64,000 nucleotides of DNA from Agitococcus sp. (GCA_030646715.1 JAUSLJ010000033.1:124001-188000); one strand, 5' to 3'. Positions 50,088 through 58,953 are shown, numbered from the stretch's first letter. A program made the numbers and translations. The notes: generated by a model from the letters alone, not told the origin.

Positions 50088-53000
50088 TTATGAGGGGTGT
50101 GAACCTGCGCTTGCTCTCAAACTTTCATATAAGCCCGCGTTATTCAGTAAAATATCCAATAAACCTGCCCGTACTTTTTCCGAGTCTAGAGCTTGTTTGC
50201 TCATCGTCGTATTAGCGGCGAAGGCATCAATAATTGCGTTCATCATTTCGCTACTGAGGTCGGGGGAATTAGAAAATTGCTCTTTACTATTATTACTGGC
50301 TTGCTGCCTGAGTATTTCGGACTCTAATAATTTACCTTTGAGTACTTGGTTCACGAATACTAATTTATCATTTTCAGTCAGTTCACCTTCAAACAATTGA
50401 TTAACCTTGGCGATGATTTCCACCAAATAGGCTTTTTCTTTTTCGTGAATTTCGCCTGTGCCTATATCGGTAATGGCGGATAATTTAAGGGGATAACCTT
50501 CAGTTAAGGGTAGGTTTTGTGCGCCTTGTTTTTTCAATTTGTGGTGAGTGAGCGTCAGTTTAGATAGATCAATGCCATCACGCTCGCGGCCAAAGGCTAA
50601 CAACGGCATGAGGCGTTTAAAGAAAATGGCACGTTTCTCGATGTCAGTATTGCCATAGTCAAAAATCTGCGACAAAAACGCATACAGGCGCATATAGCCA
50701 CCCATGTCGCGCTTAAATAAAATTAGTCCATTGAGTTCGTTTTGAGCTTCTTGTGTGCTATCGGCATCCTGTTTACTTTTGGCGAGTGCCAGTTGTTGTT
50801 GCGCGGCTTTGTAGCGTTTCAGCAATCTATCGACGACAGGTTCTAATGCTGAAATTAGCTCGGCTTGGCTGGCATTGGGTTTTAGCTCTACCGCCACGAC
50901 TCTATCAACTTCAAAATCGTCGTAATAGCCCAAGCTGTCGAGTTTGGAGCGTAAGTCATAGACCAAGTGCGGATTAGTCACATCTTCTAATTCGGCGGTG
51001 GTGTGATAGGTTTTGAAGGCGGCCAAAATGTCTTCGGGTTTGTTGATGAAGTCTAAAATATAGGTGGTGTCTTTGGTCGGGTAGGCACGATTCAACCGCG
51101 ACAAGGTTTGTACCGCCTGAATACCGCCTAGTTTTTTATCGACATACATACCGCACAATAATGGCTGATCAAAGCCTGTTTGAAACTTATTGGCGACCAA
51201 TAATACTTGGTATTCGTCGGTGCTAAAGGCTTCGCGCATATCGCGGCCACGAAGATTCGGGTTTAGCAGTTTGCTGTTTTCGGTTAATGGCTCGGGGTGA
51301 GACTCCATATCAATCACTTCACCCGAAAAAGCGACTAATGTTCCCAGTTTATAACCTTGGTCTTTGATGTATTTATCAATCGCTAACTGCCAACGTACCG
51401 CTTCTAAACGACTGCTCACCACCACCATTGCTTTAGCTTTACCACTGAGTAAAGGCGCAACATTCTCGCGAAAATGCTCAACCACGACTTGTACTTTTTG
51501 GGCGATATTGTAGGGATGCAATTTTACCCAACGCATAATGCCTTTCATGGCTTCGCCACGTTCTACCGATTTTTCGTCAAACTCTTCGCCTTCATTGGCT
51601 AACTTAAAGGCGAGTGAATAAGACGTGTAGTTTTGGAGCACATCAAGGATAAAACCTTCTTCAATGGCTTGCTGCATCGAGTAAACATGAAATGGTGCAG
51701 GTAAATTGTCGGCACTGGCAGGTAAATCAGGATTAGGGCGACGGCCAAATAGTTCTAAGGTTTTGGCTTTTGGTGTGGCGGTAAAGGCGACATAAGTAAT
51801 GCCTGCATCATTTGCGCGTGCTGCCATTTGCGCGGCTAGTAAGTCTTCGGTACTGACTTCGCCGCCATCGGCTAAGTCGTTAAGTTCTTCAACAGAGAGT
51901 AATTGCTTGAGCTTAGAAGCAGCTTCGCCCGTTTGTGAACTGTGTGCTTCATCGGCAATGACGGCAAAGCGTTTGCCTTCGGTTGCGGCGAGGTCTTGCA
52001 CGGCTTTTAGGGCAAAGGGGAAGGTCTGAATGGTACAGACAACAATCTTTTTACCGCCTGAGAGTGCATTAGCTAACTCACCGCTTTTACTATTGCTTTC
52101 GCCTTTGATCGTAGCGACAACACCTGCGGTACGTTCAAAGTCAAAAATGGCTTCTTGCAGTTGGCTGTCTAAGACGGTGCGGTCAGAAACCACTAACACT
52201 GAATCGAATAATTTATTGTGTTGGGCATCGTGCAGGTCGGCTAAGAAGTGTGCTGACCATGCAATAGAATTGGTTTTGCCTGAACCTGCGGAGTGTTGAA
52301 TTAGGTATTTGCCGCCGATGCCTTCGTTAAGTACCGAGGCTAATAGTTTACGAGTGGCATCCAACTGGTGATAACGGGGGAAAATTAGGCTGGCGAGTTG
52401 TTTTTTGCTGTCGCGTTTGCCGACCAAGTAGCGGCCTAAAATTTCGAGCCAACTGTCACGCGCCCAGACGTTTTCCCACAGGTAAGCGGTGCGATGGCCT
52501 TTCTCATTGGGTGGATTACCCGCCGCGCCATTGTCGCCTTGGTTAAACGGTAAAAAGACGGTGGCTGCGCCTTGCAGTTTGGTGGTCATATACACTTCGC
52601 TATTACTCACAGCAAAATGAACTAATGCACCACGCGGAAAGTCGAGCAAAGGTTCGGCGGCGTTTTGGTTTTTGGGGCGAGGGTGACGGTCATAGCGATA
52701 TTGGTCGATGGCATCATTCACGCTTTGGGTGAAGTTGGTTTTTAGCTCTACGGTGGCAACAGGTAGGCCATTCACAAACAATACTAAGTCGATGTTGTTT
52801 TCGTTATGTAGTGAATAACGCACTTGGCGCACCACGCGCAAGCGATTAGCGGCATAACGGCTTTGTAAGTCGGGATTCATCGCCAGTGCAGGTTTAAACT
52901 GCGCTAACTGTAAGGGTTGACGTAAGCCCAATAGCTCTATGCCGTGACGTAAGACCGTTAATGTGCCTTGGTCGTCTAGTTGTTTACGCAGTCGGTCAAG

Positions 53001-53210
53001 GACGACTTTTTGAGCAGTTGCACCATGATTTTTTGTAAGGGTTTGCCATGCTTGCGGCTGAGTGCTTTGTATCCACGCGATAACATCGGCAGGGTACAGG
53101 GCATAGGCGCGGTCATAATTTACGGCATCGCCTTCGCTGTATAACCAACCATGAGCCGCCAAATGATTGCAGATGTCGTTTTCAAAGGCGATTTCCTTGT
53201 GGATGCTCAT
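50088..53210 (-). CDS. hsdR: Type I restriction enzyme, R (endonuclease/translocase) subunit
   Basis: The motor and nuclease of a type I R-M system. The N-terminal PD-(D/E)xK nuclease has 'DLVLFVNGLPVATVELKTN', carrying the Asp and ExK pair. The SF2 helicase has Walker A 'HSAGSGKTNSIAW', DEAH-type Walker B 'IADEAHSSQTGE', motif III 'YVAFTATPK' and motif VI 'TLSRLNRAY'. A helical C-terminus binds the HsdM/S core. At 1040 residues it is complete. The upstream repeat begins immediately before the ATG, and its GGGGAG arm lies 6 bases from the start as the likely Shine-Dalgarno. It is separated from hsdS by a DUF559 gene and two repeat arrays. Confidence 0.95.
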   Translation of the reverse strand: MSIHKEIAFENDICNHLAAHGWLYSEGDAVNYDRAYALYPADVIAWIQSTQPQAWQTLTKNHGATAQKVVLDRLRKQLDDQGTLTVLRHGIELLGLRQPLQLAQFKPALAMNPDLQSRYAANRLRVVRQVRYSLHNENNIDLVLFVNGLPVATVELKTNFTQSVNDAIDQYRYDRHPRPKNQNAAEPLLDFPRGALVHFAVSNSEVYMTTKLQGAATVFLPFNQGDNGAAGNPPNEKGHRTAYLWENVWARDSWLEILGRYLVGKRDSKKQLASLIFPRYHQLDATRKLLASVLNEGIGGKYLIQHSAGSGKTNSIAWSAHFLADLHDAQHNKLFDSVLVVSDRTVLDSQLQEAIFDFERTAGVVATIKGESNSKSGELANALSGGKKIVVCTIQTFPFALKAVQDLAATEGKRFAVIADEAHSSQTGEAASKLKQLLSVEELNDLADGGEVSTEDLLAAQMAARANDAGITYVAFTATPKAKTLELFGRRPNPDLPASADNLPAPFHVYSMQQAIEEGFILDVLQNYTSYSLAFKLANEGEEFDEKSVERGEAMKGIMRWVKLHPYNIAQKVQVVVEHFRENVAPLLSGKAKAMVVVSSRLEAVRWQLAIDKYIKDQGYKLGTLVAFSGEVIDMESHPEPLTENSKLLNPNLRGRDMREAFSTDEYQVLLVANKFQTGFDQPLLCGMYVDKKLGGIQAVQTLSRLNRAYPTKDTTYILDFINKPEDILAAFKTYHTTAELEDVTNPHLVYDLRSKLDSLGYYDDFEVDRVVAVELKPNASQAELISALEPVVDRLLKRYKAAQQQLALAKSKQDADSTQEAQNELNGLILFKRDMGGYMRLYAFLSQIFDYGNTDIEKRAIFFKRLMPLLAFGRERDGIDLSKLTLTHHKLKKQGAQNLPLTEGYPLKLSAITDIGTGEIHEKEKAYLVEIIAKVNQLFEGELTENDKLVFVNQVLKGKLLESEILRQQASNNSKEQFSNSPDLSSEMMNAIIDAFAANTTMSKQALDSEKVRAGLLDILLNNAGLYESLRASAGSHPS

Positions 53211-53212
53211 TT

Positions 53213-53548
53213 AAATCTCCCCTAACCCCTCTTTAGGAAAGAGGGGGATTTTCTTTGTTTTGGCAGGCGTTGTAGTGTTGCATAAGTTGTTGTTTAAGCA
53301 AAAGCAAATCTCCCCTAGCCCCTCTTTGCCAAAGAGGGGGACTTTCTTTGATTTGGCGTATATTTTCGTCAAAAAAGAGAATGCTCCTCCCTTTAGGAAA
53401 GGGAGGCTGGGAGGGGTTTTTTGTAGTCGAAAAGCGAATCTCCCCTAGCCCCTCTTTGCCAAAGAGGGGGATTTTCTTTGCTTTGGCGTTGATTTTAGTC
53501 AAAAAAGAGAATGCCCCTCCCTTTATCAAAGGGAGGTTGGGAGGGATT
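53213..53548. repeat. Palindromic repeat array 2 (between DUF559 gene and hsdR)
   Basis: Five hairpin units in the order A (53213), A (53306), B (about 53382-53420), A (about 53436), B (about 53513-53548). The A+linker+B composite repeats at about 130-base intervals. The right end overlaps the DUF559 stop codon and the left end touches the hsdR start. Apparent ORFs at 53233-53529 and 53348-53563 are repeat translations without gene character. Confidence 0.92.
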
Positions 53549-53906
53549 AAATTTTGCTTTTAACTATTTGATAAATAACACCAATAACCTCGTTTAAATG
53601 ACACAATACTTGTCGATTGTCAAACCGAATAACCTGCAAACCGAGTGCGTTTAATACGTCCGTACGTTCGTTGTCATAGGCTATCGCATCAGCTTCGTTA
53701 TGATGTCCGCCATCTAATTCGATGATGAGCTTGGCAGCGGCGCAATAAAAATCAACAATATAATTAGCGAGTGGTTTTTGGCGGTAAAAATGGACTCCGC
53801 AAATTTGTTGGCGGCGTAGTTTTTGCCATAGCATTTGTTCGGCTTTGGTCATGTTGTTGCGAAGTTGGCGGGCGAGTGGTGGTAGGTGTGCTTGATATGG
53901 TTGCAT
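53547..53906 (-). CDS. DUF559 endonuclease-like protein (Vsr-related)
   Basis: A 119-residue DUF559 protein, related to very-short-patch repair and other PD-(D/E)xK nucleases. Signatures are 'LRNNMTKAEQMLWQKLR', 'FYRQKPLANYIVDFYC' and 'KLIIELDGGHHNEADAIAYDNERTD', with the Asp and E-x-D/H residues of the nuclease fold visible. Its start has AAGGA 8 bases upstream. It lies between hsdS and hsdR inside the R-M island, with repeat arrays on both sides. Its function in the system is unknown; DUF559 genes are frequent mobile accessory genes. Confidence 0.85.
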   Translation of the reverse strand: MQPYQAHLPPLARQLRNNMTKAEQMLWQKLRRQQICGVHFYRQKPLANYIVDFYCAAAKLIIELDGGHHNEADAIAYDNERTDVLNALGLQVIRFDNRQVLCHLNEVIGVIYQIVKSKI

Positions 53907-53923
53907 TTTTAATATCCTTATTT

Positions 53924-54110
53924 AAATCTCCCCTAACCCCTCTTTACTAAAGAGGGGGACTTTCTTTGCTTTGGCGTTGATTTTAGCCAAAAAAGCAAAT
54001 CTCCCCCAGCCCCTCTTTGCCAAAGAGGGGAGTTTTCTTTGTCGTGGCGTATGTTTTAGTCAAAAAAGAGAACGCCCCTCCCTTTAGGAAAGGGAGGCTG
54101 GGAGGGATTT
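53924..54110. repeat. Palindromic repeat array 3 (overlapping the end of hsdS)
   Basis: Units A (53924), A (about 53998) and B (about 54075-54110), in the same orientation as array 2. The B unit runs into the hsdS coding region and forms its last codons and stop. The array fills the gap between hsdS and the DUF559 gene. Confidence 0.92.
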
Positions 54111-55433
54111 ATTCCTCACATCAATTTTACCCGTTACGGCTGCCGATATTAACGCGGTGCGGCGTTCTTGGAGTAGGGTGGTGGCTTTTTGGGCTTGTTG
54201 AATGAGGTTGTCGATTTTGGCGGTTTCTTGGTCGAGAAAGGCGACAATGGTGGATTGTTCTTCGATAGGTGGTAATGGAATTAATGTTTCTGCCAAGTAG
54301 TTATGTTCAATACTTTCTACTGTCGCTCCTTGTTTTGCCCAAGCAAGTAATAATACCTCGTTTAATCCTTGTACCCATCGGAAGAAAAAAGAGTTTATGC
54401 AAAAGCTTTTATTAAAGCACAATGCTTTCATATCCTGATTTAAGGTGACAGGAATATCATTAATTGCCACAGGAATGGTGTGTTTTAAGATTCCCGACCT
54501 AACTACAATAAGTATTTGACCAGAAGTTATTAGTGATGAGGAGCTGTTTTTCAATCCATGCTCTGTAATATATTCTTCGGTATTATTGATTCGTTCAACT
54601 TTCATATCTTTAGGTGAGACCCAAGGAATATCACCATTCCAATAAGCTAAATTGTCTCGGCTTGGAGTCCCGCCGCCACTGAAATTAGTGAAATACTTTA
54701 ATGGTACAACACTCCAATGCTCAGGCACTTCCCCCAACCATTCCACACCACTATCTTTCATGGGAGCATGAGGGTTAAGCCCTTTAGTGACGGCTGTTGA
54801 AATAACCGCTTGCCGTTTTTCTTTAAGTAACTCAATCAGCTTTTTTTGTTCGTTAATTAAGTTGTCGATTTTGGCGGTTTCGCAGTCGAGAAAGGCTGCG
54901 ATGGTGGTTTGTTCTTCCGTTGTTGGCAGAGGCATAGGAATAGCTGCAACTTTCTCTGCCGTAAAATGAGCTATCGTCGATTTATTACATAGAATATCTA
55001 TGTATCCTTTATCTTTAACTGCATAAATCCAGTAATAAAGATATTTTGTGACGTTGTTGTTTTTCGCACGAACACGATTGATAGAGTTTTGAAAATAACA
55101 ATATTCCAATTCATTATGCCAAATGGCGGAGCGTCCAACGTCACCACCTTCACTAATAAGTAAATCATTTTTCCGCAAACTTAAATGCTGTTTTTCTTTT
55201 TCTGAAAACCACATTGATTTCACATCGGAAATATCAACACCTGCCCATTGAATATTAGCGGCTCTAAGATATGGCAAAAATGTGTCATTTGGTGATGATA
55301 ATTCAGGCTGTAGCATTTTGCCCAAGGAGACAGAGTAGCTACGTTTTAACGGTGCAACTGCCCACCCCTGGGGCACTTCCCCCAACCACTCAACACCACT
55401 GTCTTTATAGGCAGCATAACGAGGAAAGCTCAT
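54084..55433 (-). CDS. hsdS: Type I restriction enzyme, S (specificity) subunit
   Basis: The DNA-recognition subunit that sets the target sequence for methylation and cleavage. It has two target-recognition domains, each opened by near-identical 'KDSGVEWLGEVP' (about residues 10 and 225) and closed by the conserved helix 'FLDCETAKIDNLI' / 'FLDQETAKIDNLI' that acts as spacer. The length of 449 is typical. The final residues after 'TGKIDVRN' are encoded by a palindromic repeat, an extension that is probably not ancestral. The start overlaps the DUF1016 stop as ATGA. Confidence 0.95.
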   Translation of the reverse strand: MSFPRYAAYKDSGVEWLGEVPQGWAVAPLKRSYSVSLGKMLQPELSSPNDTFLPYLRAANIQWAGVDISDVKSMWFSEKEKQHLSLRKNDLLISEGGDVGRSAIWHNELEYCYFQNSINRVRAKNNNVTKYLYYWIYAVKDKGYIDILCNKSTIAHFTAEKVAAIPMPLPTTEEQTTIAAFLDCETAKIDNLINEQKKLIELLKEKRQAVISTAVTKGLNPHAPMKDSGVEWLGEVPEHWSVVPLKYFTNFSGGGTPSRDNLAYWNGDIPWVSPKDMKVERINNTEEYITEHGLKNSSSSLITSGQILIVVRSGILKHTIPVAINDIPVTLNQDMKALCFNKSFCINSFFFRWVQGLNEVLLLAWAKQGATVESIEHNYLAETLIPLPPIEEQSTIVAFLDQETAKIDNLIQQAQKATTLLQERRTALISAAVTGKIDVRNKSLPASLS

Positions 55434-56464
55434 ACCTGTTCTCCTTGTGGCATATTTTGCACGTAAAACTCATGTAACTTAGCTTGCAGCAACTTTTTAT
55501 CGGGCAATTGCGTTACATACTCCGCAATCAATGCAGGCGACAACGAACGATTGAGCGCGTATTCCACCACCTCATCATCCTTACTCGCACACAACAACAC
55601 GCCAATCGCAGGGTTTTCATGGGGCTTACGATGGTCGCGGTCTAAGGCTTCAAGATAAAAATTGAGCTGCCCAAGGTCACGCGGTTCAAACTCAGTGACT
55701 TTCAACTCAATCGCTACCAAACAATTTAAGCCCCGATGAAAAAACAACAAATCCAACGCAAAGTCTTGCTTGCCTACTTGTAAGGCATACTCACTACCAA
55801 TAAAGCAAAAATCACGACCAAGCTCTAGTAAAAAATCCCTAAGTTTAAGTAACAAACCTTTATGCAAATCAGCTTCGTTATGTTCAGAGGGTAAGTTAAG
55901 AAACTCAACCACATAGCTATCTTTAAATACATTAAGTGCTTCTGGGTAGTTTCGTGTCACGATGGGCGATGTTTTTACAGGGCTTAATACCACACGCTCA
56001 AAAAATGCAGTATTAAATTGACGTTCTAACTCACGCTTGCTCCATTTTTCTTGAATGGCCATTTTTAAATAAAATTCGCGTTCTTCGGGGTGTTTGCTGC
56101 GGCTAAGAATCGTGAGATTATGTGTCCAAGTCAATTCTCTCACCAGTGGTGAGAGTTTTATATCATACTGATAAACCTCAAAAAACTGACGCATACGCCA
56201 AATGTTTTGCGCCGAAAAGCCACGCAAACTGGGCTGATGCAACTGGATGTAATTCGCTAACAATTGAACGGTATTTTTACCCCATCCTTCAGTATTAATT
56301 TTGTGGCTAACATATTGTCCAATCGCCCAATATAAATCAATCAACTCGGTATTAGCTGCACGATAAGCACGTTGCTTGGCGGAATCAATCAGGTTTAATA
56401 CATCATTAAAAGCGGTATGCGTGGTGATGGGCGTAGAGTTTTGATTCATTCCCGAAGAATTCAT
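55430..56464 (-). CDS. DUF1016 (YhcG-type) PD-(D/E)xK nuclease-domain protein
   Basis: A 344-residue DUF1016 protein. The N-terminal helical DUF1016_N part ('YWAIGQYVSHKI', 'NIWRMRQFFEVY') is followed by the nuclease-like C-terminus ('QDFALDLLFFHRGLNCLVAIELK', with Asp and E-x-K). These proteins often sit beside hsdS in type I loci; their role is not established, with proposals ranging from auxiliary defence nuclease to Holliday-junction-like binding. I use ATG 56464 because AAGGA lies 8 bases upstream. It is translationally coupled to hsdS. A 19-base palindrome inside the gene (56137-56155) recurs twice in its leader. Confidence 0.92.
   Translation of the reverse strand: MNSSGMNQNSTPITTHTAFNDVLNLIDSAKQRAYRAANTELIDLYWAIGQYVSHKINTEGWGKNTVQLLANYIQLHQPSLRGFSAQNIWRMRQFFEVYQYDIKLSPLVRELTWTHNLTILSRSKHPEEREFYLKMAIQEKWSKRELERQFNTAFFERVVLSPVKTSPIVTRNYPEALNVFKDSYVVEFLNLPSEHNEADLHKGLLLKLRDFLLELGRDFCFIGSEYALQVGKQDFALDLLFFHRGLNCLVAIELKVTEFEPRDLGQLNFYLEALDRDHRKPHENPAIGVLLCASKDDEVVEYALNRSLSPALIAEYVTQLPDKKLLQAKLHEFYVQNMPQGEQV
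56137..56155. repeat. TCACCAGTGGTGA palindrome, copy 1 (inside the DUF1016 gene)
   Basis: The 19-base palindrome CTCTCACCAGTGGTGAGAG encodes part of 'KLSPLVREL' in the DUF1016 protein. The 5-base GTCAA lies a few bases upstream, as in the other two copies. Confidence 0.8.
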
Positions 56465-56512
56465 GGGTTTCGTCCTTGTGTAATTACGGGTGAGAGATGG
56501 CAAATTTCAGGC

Positions 56513-56557
56513 AAAAAAAACCCGCCAATTTGTGCATCGTAGAGAGGCATGGCGGGT
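56513..56557 (-). terminator. Rho-independent terminator upstream of the DUF1016 gene
   Basis: On the minus strand, ACCCGCCA / TGGCGGGT forms a perfect 8-bp stem with a 22-base loop, followed by eight T residues. It lies between hsdM and the DUF1016 gene, about 50 bases before the start of the latter. It could end the hsdM transcript or act as an attenuator for the downstream nuclease and specificity genes. Confidence 0.75.
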
Positions 56558-56639
56558 ATGTTGTTGATAATCTTATGCGTGTGGGGCGTAAAAGTAAAGC
56601 CAACACACAATCTGAGTTGTTTCCGTCCTTGAGTCAATT

Positions 56640-56658
56640 GTGTCACCAGTGGTGACAC
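56640..56658. repeat. TCACCAGTGGTGA palindrome, copy 2
   Basis: GTGTCACCAGTGGTGACAC is palindromic apart from its central base. It lies in the 527-base gap between the DUF1016 gene and hsdM and is preceded by GTCAATT, as in copy 1. Confidence 0.85.
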
Positions 56659-56678
56659 TATTCGATAGTCGTCAAATA

Positions 56679-56697
56679 GTCTCACCAGTGGTGAGAC
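56679..56697. repeat. TCACCAGTGGTGA palindrome, copy 3
   Basis: GTCTCACCAGTGGTGAGAC, centred 39 bases from copy 2, is again preceded by GTCAA. It is followed by TTAGAGTCTGTTGA, a 14-mer also present at 14479. Confidence 0.85.
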
Positions 56698-56740
56698 TTT
56701 TAGAGTCTGTTGACCTTTCACAAGCATAATCAAAAAAGCG

Positions 56741-56990
56741 GAAATCCCTCCCAGCCTCCCTTTGATAAAGGGAGGGGAACTCTCTTCTTTGGCTAAAATA
56801 TACGTCAAATCAAAGAAAGTCCCCCTCTTTGTCAAAGAGGGGTTAGGGGAGATTTGCTTTTCGACTAAACCAGAAATCCCTCCCAGCCTCCCTTTTCTAA
56901 AGGGAGGGGCGTTCTCTTTGTTGGCTAAAATTAACGCCAAGTCAAAGAAAGTCCCCCTCTTTAGCAAAGAGGGGTTAGGGGAGATTTGCT
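56741..56990. repeat. Palindromic repeat array 4 (after hsdM)
   Basis: Two direct copies of the A+B composite in the opposite orientation to arrays 2 and 3: B (56741), A (about 56816-56852), B (56873), A (about 56950-56988), with a period of 132 bases. It ends within about 3 bases of the hsdM stop. The apparent 177-aa ORF across this region is repeat translation. Confidence 0.92.
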
Positions 56991-58826
56991 TCACGCCGAT
57001 AACCCCGCAATCATCGTTAAAATACGGTCGGTCACTTGCTTTAACTCGGCATCAATATCGGCCAACGGACGCGGCGGCTCAAACACATAAAAATGACGGT
57101 TAAACGGTATTTCATAACCGACTTTGGTTTTATCAAAGTCAATCCACGCATCGGGCGCATGAGGCAACACTTCACGCTTAAAATACGTCTCTATATCGTC
57201 ACTTAATGGTACATTTTCGGTATCGCGCAAACTGGCATCCGCCATTGGCTTACCTTTGTTTTTGCCTTTAGTATTCAGCACAATATTGCCTTGCTCATCA
57301 CGCAACGGACGCTCAACAGTGATGGTGCTATAACCAAATTCGCTATTCTTAAAGGCACGAGCAATAGGCGCAAGTTTGACTTTGCTACCTTGTGGCGCAA
57401 CAGGGGCAGGGCTGTGATCGTTAATCAATTGGCGGCTGATTTCTTTACCTTCAGCATCCAACACCGTCGCTAAATCTGCTTCTAAAAATTGACCAAACAA
57501 ACGGGTAATATCGGCAATATGCTCGTCGGATAACTCTTTGCGCTTACTACCTAAAGACTTACGCATCTTTTGCCAAAAACTAGAGGCATCAATTAACTGG
57601 ACTAAACCTTTACGGTGGCTCGGTTTACGGTTAGATAAAATCCACACGTAAGTGCTAATGCCTGTGTTGTAAAACATATCAGTCGGCAAACCGATAATCG
57701 CTTCGACTAAATCATTTTCTAACACATAACGCCGAATTTCACTTTCGCCCGAACCTGCACCACCCGTAAACAACGGTGAACCATTCAAGACAATACCCAA
57801 ACGACTACCACCATCCACCGCAGGGCGCATTTTAGAAATTAAGTGCATCAAAAATAACAACGAACCATCGCTAACACGCGGCAAACCTGCACCAAAACGA
57901 CCATTAAACCCTTGCTGCTCGTGTTCTTTGCGAATGTCTTTTTCGACCTTTTTCCACTCCACACCAAAGGGCGGATTAGATAACATATAGTCAAATTTCT
58001 TGTGCGGATGGCCATCGTCCGACAGCGTATTACCCGCGACAATATTGGCGACATCTTGACCTTTAATCAGCATGTCCGCCTTACAAATGGCAAAGGACTC
58101 GTCGTTAAGCTCTTGGCCAAACATCGTTAACCGTGACTGTGGATTTAACTCCGCTAAGTATTCACCTGCCACCGACAACATACCGCCTGTGCCTGCCGTC
58201 GGGTCATAAATGGTACGCACGACACCTGCTTTGCTTAATACCTCGTCATCTTCAATAAATAGCAAATTGACCATCAAACGAATGACTTCACGCGGGGTAA
58301 AGTGTTCCCCTGCGGTTTCGTTAGAAATTTCGGCAAATTTACGGATTAACTCTTCAAACACTTGCCCCATGTCGTTATTGCTAACGGCTTCGGGGTGAAG
58401 GTCGATGGTGGCAAATTTTTCGGCAACTTGATAAAGCAAATTACATTTATGCAGACGTTCAATCTGAGTGAAGAAGTCAAAGCGTTCAAAAATATCACGC
58501 ACCGCAGGTGAAAACGCCTGCATATAGCTGTAAAGATTTTCTTTGATGTGGTCTTGGTCGCCCATGAGTTTTTTCATGTCGATGGGTGAACTGTTATAGA
58601 AACTTGCACCCGACTTACGCAATAAAAACGGCTCTAGGTTAATGCCTAATGATTGTTTAGCGTCAATTTCGGCTAAAACGTCAGGTTTAGTGGCTTCTAA
58701 AACACAATCTAAACGGCGTAACACGGTAAACGGCAAAATGACTTTGCCATATTCGGACTGTTTGTAATCACCACGCAATAAGTCGGCGACAGACCAAATA
58801 AACGAGGATAGTGCTTGGTGATTCAT
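56991..58826 (-). CDS. hsdM: Type I restriction enzyme, M (adenine methyltransferase) subunit
   Basis: An N6-adenine DNA methyltransferase that modifies the HsdS target. It has the helical HsdM_N domain ('[35 protein letters not shown]'-type opening), SAM motif I '[11 protein letters not shown]', catalytic motif IV 'LSNPPFG' and the conserved '[18 protein letters not shown]'. The length of 611 is in the upper normal range. AAGGA lies 6 bases before the ATG. It is the first gene of the R-M island and is followed by repeat array 4. Confidence 0.95.
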   Translation of the reverse strand: MNHQALSSFIWSVADLLRGDYKQSEYGKVILPFTVLRRLDCVLEATKPDVLAEIDAKQSLGINLEPFLLRKSGASFYNSSPIDMKKLMGDQDHIKENLYSYMQAFSPAVRDIFERFDFFTQIERLHKCNLLYQVAEKFATIDLHPEAVSNNDMGQVFEELIRKFAEISNETAGEHFTPREVIRLMVNLLFIEDDEVLSKAGVVRTIYDPTAGTGGMLSVAGEYLAELNPQSRLTMFGQELNDESFAICKADMLIKGQDVANIVAGNTLSDDGHPHKKFDYMLSNPPFGVEWKKVEKDIRKEHEQQGFNGRFGAGLPRVSDGSLLFLMHLISKMRPAVDGGSRLGIVLNGSPLFTGGAGSGESEIRRYVLENDLVEAIIGLPTDMFYNTGISTYVWILSNRKPSHRKGLVQLIDASSFWQKMRKSLGSKRKELSDEHIADITRLFGQFLEADLATVLDAEGKEISRQLINDHSPAPVAPQGSKVKLAPIARAFKNSEFGYSTITVERPLRDEQGNIVLNTKGKNKGKPMADASLRDTENVPLSDDIETYFKREVLPHAPDAWIDFDKTKVGYEIPFNRHFYVFEPPRPLADIDAELKQVTDRILTMIAGLSA

Positions 58827-58953
58827 GCTAAGTCCTTAATGGGGCGGCGTTACTGCAAAGTGACAGGGATTCTAAGGGCTTGAGGGACAAAGACAAAGGC
58901 TAAGTCAGAAATAAAAAGGGTTTGTTAAACTAGGATAGTTAATGTTTTATTTT

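Noticed and set aside
53233-53563. ORFs of 98, 62 and 71 aa on both strands in array 2
   Set aside because: They exist only because the repeat units happen to lack stop codons; both strands are open and the content is the repeat.
53213-54110. CRISPR-like array of regularly spaced palindromes
   Set aside because: Units are self-complementary hairpins of two types, the spacers between them are themselves conserved, the period is ~130 bases and there are no cas genes.
56461-56994. 177-aa minus-strand ORF running from hsdM into the DUF1016 gene
   Set aside because: Its first ~90 residues are translated palindromic repeats (two near-identical 'SPNPSL.KRGTFFDL' blocks) and the rest crosses the terminator and palindromes; it has no protein-like conservation and overlaps the DUF1016 ribosome-binding site.
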